Part shown: in pieces, positions 8,590-16,097 of the stretch
How the letters are laid out: each line of letters opens with the position of its first letter
Position numbering within the stretch: position 1 is the stretch's first letter
Made by a program: the position numbers and the translations under genes
Assembly: GCA_025362705.1 (NCBI GenBank)
Contig: JANYFH010000040.1
Location: 1-23,751, forward strand
Direction of reading: 5' to 3'
DNA: 23,751 bases
Source: Betaproteobacteria bacterium
GTDB lineage: Bacteria > Pseudomonadota > Gammaproteobacteria > Burkholderiales > Usitatibacteraceae
The notes under the pieces: model-generated
Told to the model about the DNA's origin: nothing
Seen by the model: the letters and a program-made list of their open reading frames with translations, nothing else
Databases searched by the model: none

Positions 8590-9039
8590 CTACTCTTTCG
8601 GGAATCCGTTCTTGAATTCCACACGAATCAGGTGCAGGGGAACCGCATCAAGATTGCTGACCGAGTGCGCTGCTTCCGGAGGAACGCGAAACGTCATCGG
8701 CAATTCGCGTTTGCCAACTGGCGGCATCTTGGACGCCAGCAGCTTGCCATTCGCATCGCGATTTTCACTTTTGACTGGCCGGTCATAGACGATGACGCTC
8801 GGCCACTGATGGTGATGTGCGACTTCCACTTCGCCCGGCTCAACGGTAACGGAGAGCACCCGAATCTCTTTGTCCTCATAGATGACTTTGTGGTTTTTTG
8901 CGCCAGACTTGAGCGCATCGAGTTTGGGGTCCCACGTTTTCGGATCGGTGCCATCGGTGCTGATGGGCATGCCTTGCGCAATGGCAGCGCAAGTGATTAC
9001 GAAATAAAGTGTGGCCAGTCGAAGTGTGAATTTGGTCAA
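8590..9039 (-). CDS. Small secreted cupin-fold protein, TTG start
   Basis: This 149-residue protein has a signal peptide (about 1-22, ending AIAQ). The cupin core has V-E-P-G-E-V-E-V-A-H-H-H (His75-77) in motif 1 and P-P-E-A-A-H-S (His125) in motif 2. These could hold a metal, though the spacing differs from classic cupin motifs. The start is TTG at 9039: GGGAGA lies 5 nt upstream, the signal peptide begins there, and there is no ATG or GTG giving a leader. The enzyme activity, if any, is unknown. Its gene follows the SMP-30-like gene on the same strand after 113 nt. Confidence 0.72.
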   Translation of the reverse strand: MTKFTLRLATLYFVITCAAIAQGMPISTDGTDPKTWDPKLDALKSGAKNHKVIYEDKEIRVLSVTVEPGEVEVAHHHQWPSVIVYDRPVKSENRDANGKLLASKMPPVGKRELPMTFRVPPEAAHSVSNLDAVPLHLIRVEFKNGFPKE

Positions 9040-9152
9040 AGTTGTCTCCCTGTGTGGTCGCCGGAATGGCAGGCCAATATAGCATTGAGTGTCTGCAAGA
9101 ACCGCCGTCACGCCGCAGTTCGACACGCCAGGGAGCTTCTAATCCCCAGGCG

Positions 9153-10079
9153 CTACTCAACATTCGGGATTTTCACGATACCGCCCTTCGCCTTCGGGTC
9201 GTTTGGATCCTTCACGACTGTCACATAAAGATCCTTCCCGCCTTCACCGAATGCCACGTTTGTCGTGCCATCACCCGCCGCGATCTCGAACACGTGCAAG
9301 AGTTTGCCCTCGGGAGAAAGTTTCAATACCTTGCCGCCGGTCCACTGGGCAACATAGATATTGCCCTTGCTATCGACCTTCATGCTATCGGGGCCTAGCC
9401 ACGGGGATTCGACCTTGTTCTTTACGAGCACATTCAACAGGGCGAAATTCGACCTCTTGCTCAACGAGCCATCTTTATTTATCGCGAACTTCAATATGCA
9501 GTTGCCGACCATTTCACTGACGTATAGCGTCTTCTGGTCCGGTGAGACACCGATGCCATTGGCGTAATTGAGATCCCCCGCAACCTCGATCCATTTCCGG
9601 CTGCCCGGTGCGAGATAGATTATTTTCCCGATCACCGCAGTCGGCGATGCCGTGTTGGTGGTGTATTCGCCAAAAACCGTGGCATAGGCGCCACCGTTGG
9701 CGGCCACCACAATATCGTTTATGCCGCCTTCGAATTTTTTTCCTTTGCTGTCGGCATCCCAGCGGTGCAGCTGCTTTCCCGTCTTGTCGAGTTCAAGGAT
9801 CGCGCCGTGATCGCTACAGGCGAGCAGGAAGGTCTTCTGCCTGGTGAGTGCCAATCCGTTATGGCCGCAATCCGGGGTGGTATTCAGAACGGTACTTGTT
9901 TTGCCATCCCATTTCGACAGCGTGTTCGAGACCCAGCCAACGTAATAGAGGTTACCGTCGAGGTACAACGGCCCCTCCGCGCCGAAGACATCGCTCACGA
10001 CGGTGATTTCGGCGGCACACACTGGCATCGCAGCCAACATTGCAGCTGCCGCGAAGCAGATAACTTTATTTGCCTTCAT
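9153..10079 (-). CDS. Secreted SMP-30/gluconolactonase-like beta-propeller protein
   Basis: This 308-residue protein begins at ATG 10079, with AAGGGA about 7 nt upstream and a Sec leader of 23 residues ending VCAAE. Repeating blades follow: G-N-L-Y-Y-V, H-N-G-L-A-L, G-G-I-N-D-I-V, N-Y-A-N-G-I-G-V-S-P-D, G-P-D-S-M-K-V-D and a final T-N-V-A-F-G. The Glu near the start (GAEGPLY), the Asn of ANGIG and the Asp of GPDSMKVD match the metal-binding positions of the SMP-30/lactonase family. Relatives hydrolyse lactones or act as strictosidine-synthase-like propellers, so the substrate here is open. It acts in the periplasm. It could be read from the same transcript as the upstream TonB-like gene (gap 144 nt). 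Confidence 0.85.
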   Translation of the reverse strand: MKANKVICFAAAAMLAAMPVCAAEITVVSDVFGAEGPLYLDGNLYYVGWVSNTLSKWDGKTSTVLNTTPDCGHNGLALTRQKTFLLACSDHGAILELDKTGKQLHRWDADSKGKKFEGGINDIVVAANGGAYATVFGEYTTNTASPTAVIGKIIYLAPGSRKWIEVAGDLNYANGIGVSPDQKTLYVSEMVGNCILKFAINKDGSLSKRSNFALLNVLVKNKVESPWLGPDSMKVDSKGNIYVAQWTGGKVLKLSPEGKLLHVFEIAAGDGTTNVAFGEGGKDLYVTVVKDPNDPKAKGGIVKIPNVE

Positions 10080-10223
10080 GTGGATTCCCTTTTCATGGTC
10101 TATAAGTTCAATGACGTCCGGCAAAGACGGGGGCTCATTGCGTGGAGAATAACAGGGGTCTGCGTTATTTGTTTTCAAAACGCGCTGACTCCTTTAGATT
10201 TTTGTGACCCCGTACTTGCTCAA

Positions 10224-11834
10224 TCAGTACAACCGGATGGCCGTGTCGAAATGCCAGGTGCGGCGGACTTCGATCACATCGTACTCGCGGGCCAGTCCCG
10301 GCGGGAACGCCGGGTAGGGCACACTGCTTTGCACGATGAGCCGTATCGCTTCATCAACTTCTGCCACTCCACTGGAGACAACGAAGGTCACCGACTCCAC
10401 GGATCCGTCGCTTCGAATTGCCACCGTCACCATGGGATTGGTGTGAGGCCGCTTCGCCACTTCGCGGACCGTGTCGAAAGGCGTGTTTAATTGGATCCTT
10501 CGCGCCCACGCCTCCGCGTACTCGATGAGCTCGACGTTGGGGTCGGACCGCCCCAATAGCCTGAACCGACGTGCAGTGCTTAATGAGTAGGGCAGCGTGA
10601 AGGGTGAGCGAGCGGCAGTCGCGGCTGCATCACGTCGGGCGGCTTCTTCATTGAGCTGACGTCCCATGGCCTCACGCCGCGCTGCACGTCTTGCGTCCTC
10701 CTCTTTTTCCTCCTGGATGCGCGCGGCGTCTTTTTGTGCCGCTGCCTGTTGTGCGGCTGCCTGTTGCACTGCTGCCTGTCGCACGGCTGTCTGGCGATCG
10801 GTCTCCAGTCGCGCGGCCGCCAGTCGTGTGGCCTCCTTGCGTTGAGCCTCCAGTTGCGCTGCCTCCTTACGAGCTACGTCCAGACGCTGCGTCTCCAGCT
10901 GTGCTACGGCCAGTCGCGCATCCCCCCGGCGCTGGATCTCCAGTCGTGCAGCCTCAACGCGCGCCGCCTCCTTACGAGCGACGTCCTGACGCTCCGTATC
11001 CAGCTGCGCCGCCGCCACTCGCGCGGCTTCCTGGCGCTGGGTTTCCACCCGCCCCGCATCCAGTCGCAAGACCTCGACTCGCGCCGCTTCCTGACGAGCG
11101 GCCTCCCGTTGCGCGGCTTCAACCCGCGCTGCCTCCAACTGGTCCGCCTGTCGCTGTCGCTGTGTTTGTACTTCGCGCTCCGGAGTATCAAGCTTGGCCA
11201 CTTCAACGACTCGCTCCCGCACCTCGGGTTCGGCTCGCTTCTGCGCTACCTCGCCGACATCTCGAGGTGGCGGCGTCACGGTCTCCAGGCCCGGCGCAAT
11301 GGGTGCGCTTGGCGCAACCGCGATGACAGGCGTCGGTTCCGGTGTGGCGGCAGGCACGACCCACGTGGCCTTGTCGGATCGCTCCACGGCGATCACTTCC
11401 GGTAAAGGGATCGGCGTGGACGCCGCGTCACCGGATACTTCGCTGCGCAAAGGCGTTTTCGCTGCAACCGCACCGGTCGCGATGTCTGGCGCTGGCTCGG
11501 CCTTGTCCTTAAGCACAATCACTTCTGCCGCCCGGCCCAGGATAGTCGCAGAGGAGACGGGCGGTGTCAGGGCAGGCCCACCAGCAACAGTCGGCTCGAT
11601 CGACGCTCGCTGCGGCGGCTCATTGGCTGACGTACCCGCCGGCTCTGCAGCCGTGACCTGCGCCGGTACGAGTACGACGCGCAGATCAGGCGCCTCAATC
11701 CGCCGCTCCCTCCAGGGGAAGGCGAAGCCCGGAAGCCCAAGTATCTGGCCACCGAAGGTCAAGCTCAACAGCAGGGAGTGCATCAGCAGTGAAAGCAGGA
11801 GTGCGAGAGTCAGCCGCCTGCGTTCAGTGTTCAT
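10224..11834 (-). CDS. TonB/TolA-like envelope protein with a long coiled coil
   Basis: This 536-residue protein has the layout of TonB/TolA energy-transducing proteins. A short cytoplasmic N-terminus and one membrane helix (about 8-30) come first. A Pro/Ala-rich stretch (about 55-192) follows, then a long Ala/Arg/Glu/Gln coiled coil (about 194-405), and a globular TonB_C-type end (about 435-536). In the last part V-T-V-A-I-R-S-D-G-S-V-E-S-V-T, D-E-A-I and Y-P-A-F-P-P-G are the recognisable TonB C-terminal elements. It probably spans the periplasm, but its outer-membrane partner is unknown. No exbB/exbD or tolQR genes are near. It starts 12 nt after the ABC_sub_bind gene, without a strong Shine-Dalgarno, and so is probably translated from the same mRNA. 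Its charge-rich frame also gives long spurious ORFs on the other strand. Confidence 0.85.
   Translation of the reverse strand: MNTERRRLTLALLLSLLMHSLLLSLTFGGQILGLPGFAFPWRERRIEAPDLRVVLVPAQVTAAEPAGTSANEPPQRASIEPTVAGGPALTPPVSSATILGRAAEVIVLKDKAEPAPDIATGAVAAKTPLRSEVSGDAASTPIPLPEVIAVERSDKATWVVPAATPEPTPVIAVAPSAPIAPGLETVTPPPRDVGEVAQKRAEPEVRERVVEVAKLDTPEREVQTQRQRQADQLEAARVEAAQREAARQEAARVEVLRLDAGRVETQRQEAARVAAAQLDTERQDVARKEAARVEAARLEIQRRGDARLAVAQLETQRLDVARKEAAQLEAQRKEATRLAAARLETDRQTAVRQAAVQQAAAQQAAAQKDAARIQEEKEEDARRAARREAMGRQLNEEAARRDAAATAARSPFTLPYSLSTARRFRLLGRSDPNVELIEYAEAWARRIQLNTPFDTVREVAKRPHTNPMVTVAIRSDGSVESVTFVVSSGVAEVDEAIRLIVQSSVPYPAFPPGLAREYDVIEVRRTWHFDTAIRLY
10860..11009. repeat. Internal tandem duplication within the coiled-coil coding region
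   Basis: Bases 10860-10904 and 10965-11009 are 45-nt copies 105 nt apart, with about 39 of 45 positions identical. They encode A-Q-L-(D/E)-T-x-R-x-D-V-A-R-K-E-A twice (residues 276-290 and 311-325), a period of 35 residues. Thirty-five is five heptads, so expansion by this unit keeps the coiled-coil register. Confidence 0.7.
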
Positions 11835-11846
11835 GCGTCAGCAATT

Positions 11847-12836
11847 CTACTTCTGCACTGTCGGCACAATCAGACCGAATGATCGTGCCACCTCTTCGTT
11901 CACCGTCACATCAACTTGTTTTGGACCAATCCACGAAAGATCGCCAGGGCGTTTTCCTTGCAGCAATGGAATCATCTGCTCGACAGCACCCCTGCGGTAA
12001 TAAGGGACGATGTTTACGCCGACCGTGGCAACACCGCCCATGTCGGTATATCCACCCGGTGTGTCCATCACAATCGGGAATCGATGTGCTCTTGCGCTCT
12101 CGGCGATTTCCTTTCGGATGGCGTAGGTATCAGGCCCCAGCAGTCCAATGCCGATCTGCGCTTTTTCGCGAAGCGCATTCATGATCGCCGCGTCAAGGTC
12201 TTCTGCGCGCGTTACCGGCATCGGTACCAGGCGAACACCCTTTTCCGTCGCAACACTCGTCCATTCCGTCAGCAACCTGACGTGCGTCGCATTTTGCGGG
12301 TTATAGAGAACGCCGAGTGTGCTGAGCTTGGGAACAAATTGACTGATCAAATTGAGTTGCTGGGAAATGCCGGTGGGCAGAAAGCTGTAAACACCAATGA
12401 CATTACTTTGCGGATTCGACAGTCTGGATGTCAGGCCCGCCTTGATAGGGTCGTCCTGCACGGAAATGCACAGCACCGGTGTTGTCGTCGTGGCAGACTT
12501 CGCGGCGGCGCAACCAGGTGAGGACGACACCACCAGAATCTCAACGTTATTTTTCAGGACATCGTCGACCAGGGAAGGCATCTTTGCCATATCCCCTTCG
12601 GCCGTACGAAAGACCACTTCCATCGTTTTCCCGTGAACGTAGCCGGATTCGCCAAGGGCATCAAAGAACGTCCTGTTGGTAATGGCCATTTTTTCGAATC
12701 CGCCGGCACCTGCAACAAATCCAATGCGTCTCATCTTTGCTTCTGGCTGAATTTTTGTATCAGCTAAATTGCCGGCGCAGCTAACCAGTGTGACGGCGCC
12801 TGATGCAATCGCTATCAAATTGAGAATGAATTTCAC
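11847..12836 (-). CDS. ABC_sub_bind (PF04392-type) substrate-binding lipoprotein
   Basis: This 329-residue protein has a lipoprotein leader ending in the lipobox L-V-S-C (Cys20), so it is anchored to a membrane on the periplasmic side. The body matches the ABC_sub_bind fold: R-R-I-G-F-V-A near the start, a segment around A-A-K-S-A-T-T-T-T-P-V (about 110), and late elements P-I-V-M-D-T-P and Y-Y-R-R-G-A. Known relatives (TrpX-like) bind amino acids such as tryptophan and tyrosine, but the ligand is not known here. The start is GTG 12836, with AAGGA about 6 nt upstream. No permease or ATPase gene is beside it. The TonB-like gene follows after 12 nt. Confidence 0.85.
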   Translation of the reverse strand: MKFILNLIAIASGAVTLVSCAGNLADTKIQPEAKMRRIGFVAGAGGFEKMAITNRTFFDALGESGYVHGKTMEVVFRTAEGDMAKMPSLVDDVLKNNVEILVVSSSPGCAAAKSATTTTPVLCISVQDDPIKAGLTSRLSNPQSNVIGVYSFLPTGISQQLNLISQFVPKLSTLGVLYNPQNATHVRLLTEWTSVATEKGVRLVPMPVTRAEDLDAAIMNALREKAQIGIGLLGPDTYAIRKEIAESARAHRFPIVMDTPGGYTDMGGVATVGVNIVPYYRRGAVEQMIPLLQGKRPGDLSWIGPKQVDVTVNEEVARSFGLIVPTVQK

Positions 12837-13005
12837 GGGGTTTCCTTCTCCTGATTATTTGCGTAATACGGCGCAACAATAACGGTCTGTGAAGCGAATT
12901 CAACTTTAAAGCGAAACGGTTGATCAAGCGAAGAATACTTCATGTGGGGTTTTGAAGCCCACAAACTCTAAGACCAATAAGGGACTGCTCGGTACTTTTA
13001 TCCAC

Positions 13006-13108
13006 AAACTCAAGGATTGGCGAGGAATGCGGAGCACTTTTTCCTGAAACGGCGCGCGAATGCTTGGTCTACATCTGTTTTCGCTGGTAAATGCGAGCCT
13101 GTGACCTT
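13006..13108. repeat. Palindromic intergenic repeat, AAACTC family, copy 3 (extended form)
   Basis: The 65-nt core begins AAACTCAAGGATTGGCGAGG and ends GAATGCTTGGTCT. Its arms are inverted repeats of each other, and the centre holds GGAGCACTTTTTCC. Similarity to the 8328 copy continues through CTGTTTTCGC. The copy fills most of the gap between the ABC_sub_bind gene and the toxin-antitoxin operator. A half-arm-like AAACTCTAAGACCAATAAGG at 12963-12982 may be a degraded partner. The remaining gap (12837-12962) contains a TGTGGG/CCCACA hairpin but no gene. Confidence 0.6.
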
Positions 13109-13119
13109 TCACCGACGTG

Positions 13120-13139
13120 TGTAGCACCAATGTGCTACA
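13120..13139. promoter_or_regulatory. Probable antitoxin operator overlapping an extended -10 promoter
   Basis: TGTAGCAC (13120-13127), CAAT, GTGCTACA (13132-13139) is a perfect 8-bp inverted repeat, 27 nt before the antitoxin ATG. TGCTACAGT (13134-13142 region) resembles an extended -10 element and overlaps the right arm, so a dimeric ribbon-helix-helix protein bound here would block transcription. Autorepression by the antitoxin and toxin complex is general knowledge for this type; this particular site is inferred. Confidence 0.65.
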
Positions 13140-13165
13140 GTAGAGCCAACACTCAGGAGCGCGCC

Positions 13166-13450
13166 ATGTCCACCACCACGATTCGACTCCCCGATGACCT
13201 GAAGGAAAAAGTTGCGCGCGCCGCCAAGCGCGCGGGAACTACCTCGCACAATTTCATTCTCGAGGCCATTGCCGAGAAAGCCGAGCTAATGGAGCAGCGG
13301 AACAATTTTCTAAGCGTCGCCGAGTCGCGTTACTCAGCCATCGTCGCATCCGGCCGGACGATCCCCTGGGCGGACATGCAGCGCTACCTGAAAGACAAGG
13401 TTGCCGGCAAAAAAGTAAGCCGCCCCGCCGCAAAGAAGTTGGCGCGCTAG
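13166..13450 (+). CDS. Ribbon-helix-helix (CopG/ParD-like) antitoxin
   Basis: This 94-residue protein starts T-T-T-I-R-L-P-D-D-L-K-E-K-V-A-R-A-A-K-R-A-G-T-T-S-H-N-F, the strand-helix-helix layout of CopG/ParD-type DNA-binding domains. The strand residues T-I-R-L would contact DNA. The Lys/Arg-rich C-terminus (about 75-94) is the likely toxin-binding or flexible part. The start ATG 13166 has AGGAG 7 nt upstream; translation from 13091 would run through the operator and is rejected. It should neutralise the toxin encoded 6 nt downstream and repress its own operon. Confidence 0.85.
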   Translation: MSTTTIRLPDDLKEKVARAAKRAGTTSHNFILEAIAEKAELMEQRNNFLSVAESRYSAIVASGRTIPWADMQRYLKDKVAGKKVSRPAAKKLAR

Positions 13451-13456
13451 CTGCCT

Positions 13457-13759
13457 GTGTCGCGAATCGAGCTTGCCCTGGAAGTCGCAGAGGACTTTGA
13501 GCGCATCCTCGACCACCTTGCCCAATACGAAGTCGACGACCGCGTCGCTCGCATCGGCGAAATTATCCAGGCGATCAGCGTCCTTGAACATAATCCGTTG
13601 ATCGGTCGACCCGCGTCTAGCGAAATGAATGAGCTCGTGATCGGTCGCCGCACGCATGGCTACATCGCCCTGTACCGCTATGTGGCCGTGATCGACACCG
13701 TTTTCGTGCTCGCGATTCGCAGCCAGCGGGAAGCGGGGTATGTGCGGGAGTCGTGGTGA
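13457..13759 (+). CDS. ParE/RelE-superfamily toxin
   Basis: This 100-residue protein starts at GTG 13457, 6 nt after the antitoxin stop, as is usual for coupled toxin-antitoxin pairs. The end of the protein has the plasmid_stabil/RelE-ParE pattern: G-R-P-A, then I-G-R-x-x-x-G-Y-I-A-L-Y-R-Y, then V-L-A-I-R-S-Q-R-E-A-G-Y. ParE proteins inhibit DNA gyrase and RelE proteins cut mRNA on the ribosome. The partner type suggests ParE, but the sequence alone does not decide between them. The length is normal and no key segment is missing, so the system is probably intact. Confidence 0.85.
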   Translation: MSRIELALEVAEDFERILDHLAQYEVDDRVARIGEIIQAISVLEHNPLIGRPASSEMNELVIGRRTHGYIALYRYVAVIDTVFVLAIRSQREAGYVRESW

Positions 13760-13784
13760 TTACGGGGTGGCAAATAGTGCGAAC

Positions 13785-13813
13785 TTGACACCCTAGAATT
13801 GCTTTTTTTGCAT
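13785..13813 (+). promoter_or_regulatory. Candidate sigma-70 promoter for the acyltransferase gene
   Basis: A perfect -35 box TTGACA is at 13785-13790. A weak -10 candidate (TTGCAT, 13808-13813) follows 17 nt later, or TGCATAT a few bases further on. It lies in the 127-bp gap before the acyltransferase ATG. The -10 is poor, so the call is tentative. Confidence 0.35.
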
Positions 13814-13886
13814 ATCGCCATTTTTCGCGCACATTTGTCAGCAACAATTCCGGAAGCTGCAAATTCCCAAGGCGCTTTTTGGAATA

Positions 13887-15044
13887 ATGAACGCACCCAC
13901 ATCGCGATTGAACGGGCTCGACACGCTTCGTGCCCTGGCCATCGCACTCGTCTTCATGAACCACTACATGGTCTTTGTCAGCCATGAGGAGACCTTCGGC
14001 TGGGCAAGCCGGCTGGGTGGGGTCGGCGTGGATCTGTTCTTCGTTCTCAGCGGCTACCTGATTGCCAACCAGCTGTTCGCCGGCATCGTGGCCGGCGAAC
14101 AAGTTTCGCCAATCGCGTTTTACGGGCGCCGTGCATTGCGGACGTTGCCCGCATTCTGGGTCGTGCTGGCCGCCTATTTTCTTTTCCCGACGGTGATGGG
14201 CGGGCGCACCCCGCCTGAGCTGTGGCGATTTCTGACCTTCACGCAAAACTGGCAGCTGCAACCGGGCACCGCGTTCTCGCATGCCTGGTCGCTCTGCGTC
14301 GAGGAACAGTTTTATTTACTGCTGCCACTGCTCCTGCTCGCCGGGCTTTTCATTCGCGCCACCCGCAAGGCCGGCTGGATATTGCTGGCAGCACTGCTCG
14401 CACTTGGTGTGGGCGCAAGAATCTGCCTATGGCTGTCCTATGGCAGCGGCGACAGCGTTTTGACGCGCGCCTATTACCCAAACATCTACTACGCCTCGCT
14501 GTGCCGCTTCGATGAACTGCTGCCAGGCGTCGCCATCGCCATGCTGAGAAATTTTCATCCCGATGTGTGGAAGCGCCTGACGCGCTATGGGAATCCGCTG
14601 CTGGTGCTGGGCCTGGCGGCGGTCGGCCTGATGTTTTTTCTGCTCGATCACTATTTCTACATTGACGGCGCGGGTTACGGGTTTTTCATGACGGCTTTCG
14701 GCTACTCGCTGATGGCGATGGCGTTTGCGATGCTGGTGCTGGCGGCACTTTGCGATTCATCGTGGTTGAGCCGCCTGCGTATCCCCGGCGCCCATCACAT
14801 CGCCCTGTGGTCGTATTCCCTGTACCTGTCGCACAAGGCCATCGGCCATATCGTCGGGACGCAATTGCAGGCGCTGGATACGCCGAAGTGGGCGGTGCTT
14901 GGCGCGGTGACGGTCTGTTGCCTGCTGGTGGCGGCGGCGTTTTTCTACTTTGTCGAGTCACCGTTCATGAAAATGCGCCGGCGTTTCTTTCCGTCGAGTT
15001 TTCGAGAGGGAATGGTTGACGAAAAATCCAAGGTGCCGGCATGA
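13887..15044 (+). CDS. Membrane acyltransferase family 3 (OafA/YrhL type)
   Basis: This 385-residue integral membrane protein with about ten predicted helices belongs to the AT3 family, which moves acetyl or other acyl groups across the membrane to sugars or cell-surface polymers. The N-terminus has L-N-G-L-D-T-L-R-A-L-A and His26. G-V-D-L-F-F-V-L-S-G-Y-L-I follows (47-59), then the F-Y-x-R-R-x-L-R-x-L-P segment (78-88) and H-A-W-S-L-C-V-E-E-Q-F-Y (132-143). All are standard AT3 motifs. There is no C-terminal SGNH domain, so it is the transmembrane form alone. The acceptor (O-antigen, exopolysaccharide or peptidoglycan) cannot be told, and no polysaccharide cluster is nearby. The ATG has only a GGAA five bases upstream. 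Confidence 0.9.
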   Translation: MNAPTSRLNGLDTLRALAIALVFMNHYMVFVSHEETFGWASRLGGVGVDLFFVLSGYLIANQLFAGIVAGEQVSPIAFYGRRALRTLPAFWVVLAAYFLFPTVMGGRTPPELWRFLTFTQNWQLQPGTAFSHAWSLCVEEQFYLLLPLLLLAGLFIRATRKAGWILLAALLALGVGARICLWLSYGSGDSVLTRAYYPNIYYASLCRFDELLPGVAIAMLRNFHPDVWKRLTRYGNPLLVLGLAAVGLMFFLLDHYFYIDGAGYGFFMTAFGYSLMAMAFAMLVLAALCDSSWLSRLRIPGAHHIALWSYSLYLSHKAIGHIVGTQLQALDTPKWAVLGAVTVCCLLVAAAFFYFVESPFMKMRRRFFPSSFREGMVDEKSKVPA

Positions 15045-15084
15045 AATGTGTTGAAAACAATTAGCCTGGTACCTTTGATTTTCC

Positions 15085-15354
15085 TCAGTTCCCTTCGCCG
15101 AAACGGTCGTTGATCAATTGCGCGATGGCAGATACTGCGTCTGCCTCGTCGGATCCGTTGGCTTCAACGTAAATGGTCGCATCCATGCTGGCCGAAAGTA
15201 ACATGACCGCAATGATGCTTCGGGCGTTTGCCCGGCGGCCGTTAAAGACCAGCGCCACGTTGCTTGTGAATCGCGATGCGAGCTGAACAATTTTCGCCGA
15301 GGCACGCGCATGCAGGCCAAGTCGATTGACGATCTTTATTTCGCGCTTAAGCAT
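15085..15354 (-). CDS. HPr-family phosphocarrier protein
   Basis: This 89-residue cytosolic protein starts at ATG 15354, with GGAG 8 nt upstream. The active site N-R-L-G-L-H-A-R-A-S has the phosphorylatable His exactly at position 15. The region R-R-A-N-A-R-S-I-I-A-V-M puts Ser46 at the HPr-kinase regulatory position. HPr receives phosphate from EI (or EI-Ntr) and passes it to EIIA-type proteins. No ptsI, EIIA or hprK gene is present in this window. It could be PtsH or NPr, so no symbol is given. The 3' end is convergent with the acyltransferase, with a gap of 40 nt. Confidence 0.92.
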   Translation of the reverse strand: MLKREIKIVNRLGLHARASAKIVQLASRFTSNVALVFNGRRANARSIIAVMLLSASMDATIYVEANGSDEADAVSAIAQLINDRFGEGN

Positions 15355-15685
15355 GAGCCTGACTCCAAGTAAGTTGAGTCGATTCCAATCGCGACGTTGT
15401 CTTCGTGCGCCGAACGTGCTCGCTTGCCCGGACGCATGACGGCAGAAAGAAACGCAGCCGAAGATTTGCCTATCGCTGTGCTTCCCGCCATCGACTGGCG
15501 CCACGGGGTTACGACCGCCCGACAAAACCTGAGTTCCATTTCTGTGCGTTACATTCCGTATGGTTGCGATGTGTGTCAGGCACAGAAGGTGCTTGTGCGA
15601 ACGGCTTGGCGCACGACACAGGTGTTTCATGACCGGGACAGGAAAGCATTAGCGGCGCGTGGGCGACCCGAACGAAACGAGCAAT
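15355..15685. other. Non-coding gap upstream of the HPr gene
   Basis: I see no convincing gene here on either strand. Both strands carry open frames, but these lack a good ribosome-binding site, a recognisable fold or sensible composition. The segment should hold the HPr promoter. No clear -35/-10 pair was found. Confidence 0.4.
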
Positions 15686-15744
15686 TCAAAGGGGTGAGGC
15701 TCGAATTGATTTTCAGAAACGGCGGAGCGTAGAACAAATCGAGC
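15686..15744. repeat. Hairpin repeat TCAAAGGGG...GCTCGA...AAATCGAGC, copy 1
   Basis: This copy begins TCAAAGGGG and continues GGCTCGAATTGATTTTC. It ends AGAACAAATCGAGC, where GCTCGA and TCGAGC are the arms. A second copy is at 17305-17359 in the same orientation, with about 70% identity by eye and a shared 14-mer AGAACAAATCGAGC. The two copies flank the IS3 and endonuclease remnant and the SnoaL-like gene. Confidence 0.55.
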
Positions 15745-15776
15745 ATGAGGCAGCCCGGCGTTGGTGGACAACTCAA

Positions 15777-16097
15777 TTAAGCACCACGGTACTGCTTTTC
15801 AAATTGCTCGGGGGTGCAATAGCCGAGCGATTGATGAATACGCCTGCGATTGTAGAACTGTTCGATGTAGTCAGTGATCAGCGCAATCGCTTGGCTGCGG
15901 GTGTTCAGATCAACGTAGTGGATCAGTTCGTTCTTCAAGGTTGAGAAGAAGCTCTCCGCCACCGCATTGTCTTGCGGCACCTTGCGGCCGTTCATGCTCA
16001 TCTGAATGCCGTTCTTCGCCAAGAGGTCTAGGTAAGCACCAGACCGGTATTGCGGCCCACGGTCAGTATGGTGAATCAAACCTGCCGCAGGCTTTCG
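15777..16097 (-). mobile_element. IS3-family element remnant (3' part of orfB)
   Basis: This part encodes the last two of the three DDE catalytic residues and the C-terminal IS3 signature Y-N-x-R-R-x-H-x-S-L-G-Y-x-T-P. The first Asp, the integrase-core N-terminus, orfA and the left end are missing. The right end of the element must lie at or shortly after 15776. The junction with host sequence near 16097 is estimated from where protein similarity changes. I could not define the terminal inverted repeat. Confidence 0.8.

Noticed and set aside
10800..11110. Possible CRISPR-like or tandem repeat array
   Set aside because: The repeats are in frame with the coiled coil and imperfect, with no unique spacers of constant length; they code for protein.
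10691..12000. Overlapping + strand frames opposite the TonB-like gene
   Set aside because: They arise from the repetitive Ala/Arg/Glu codons of the coiled coil. The products are Pro- or Leu/Arg-rich and low in complexity.
15397..15732. Open frame on the + strand (111 codons) upstream of the HPr gene
   Set aside because: It has no ribosome-binding site or recognisable fold, and its end runs into the hairpin repeat at 15686.
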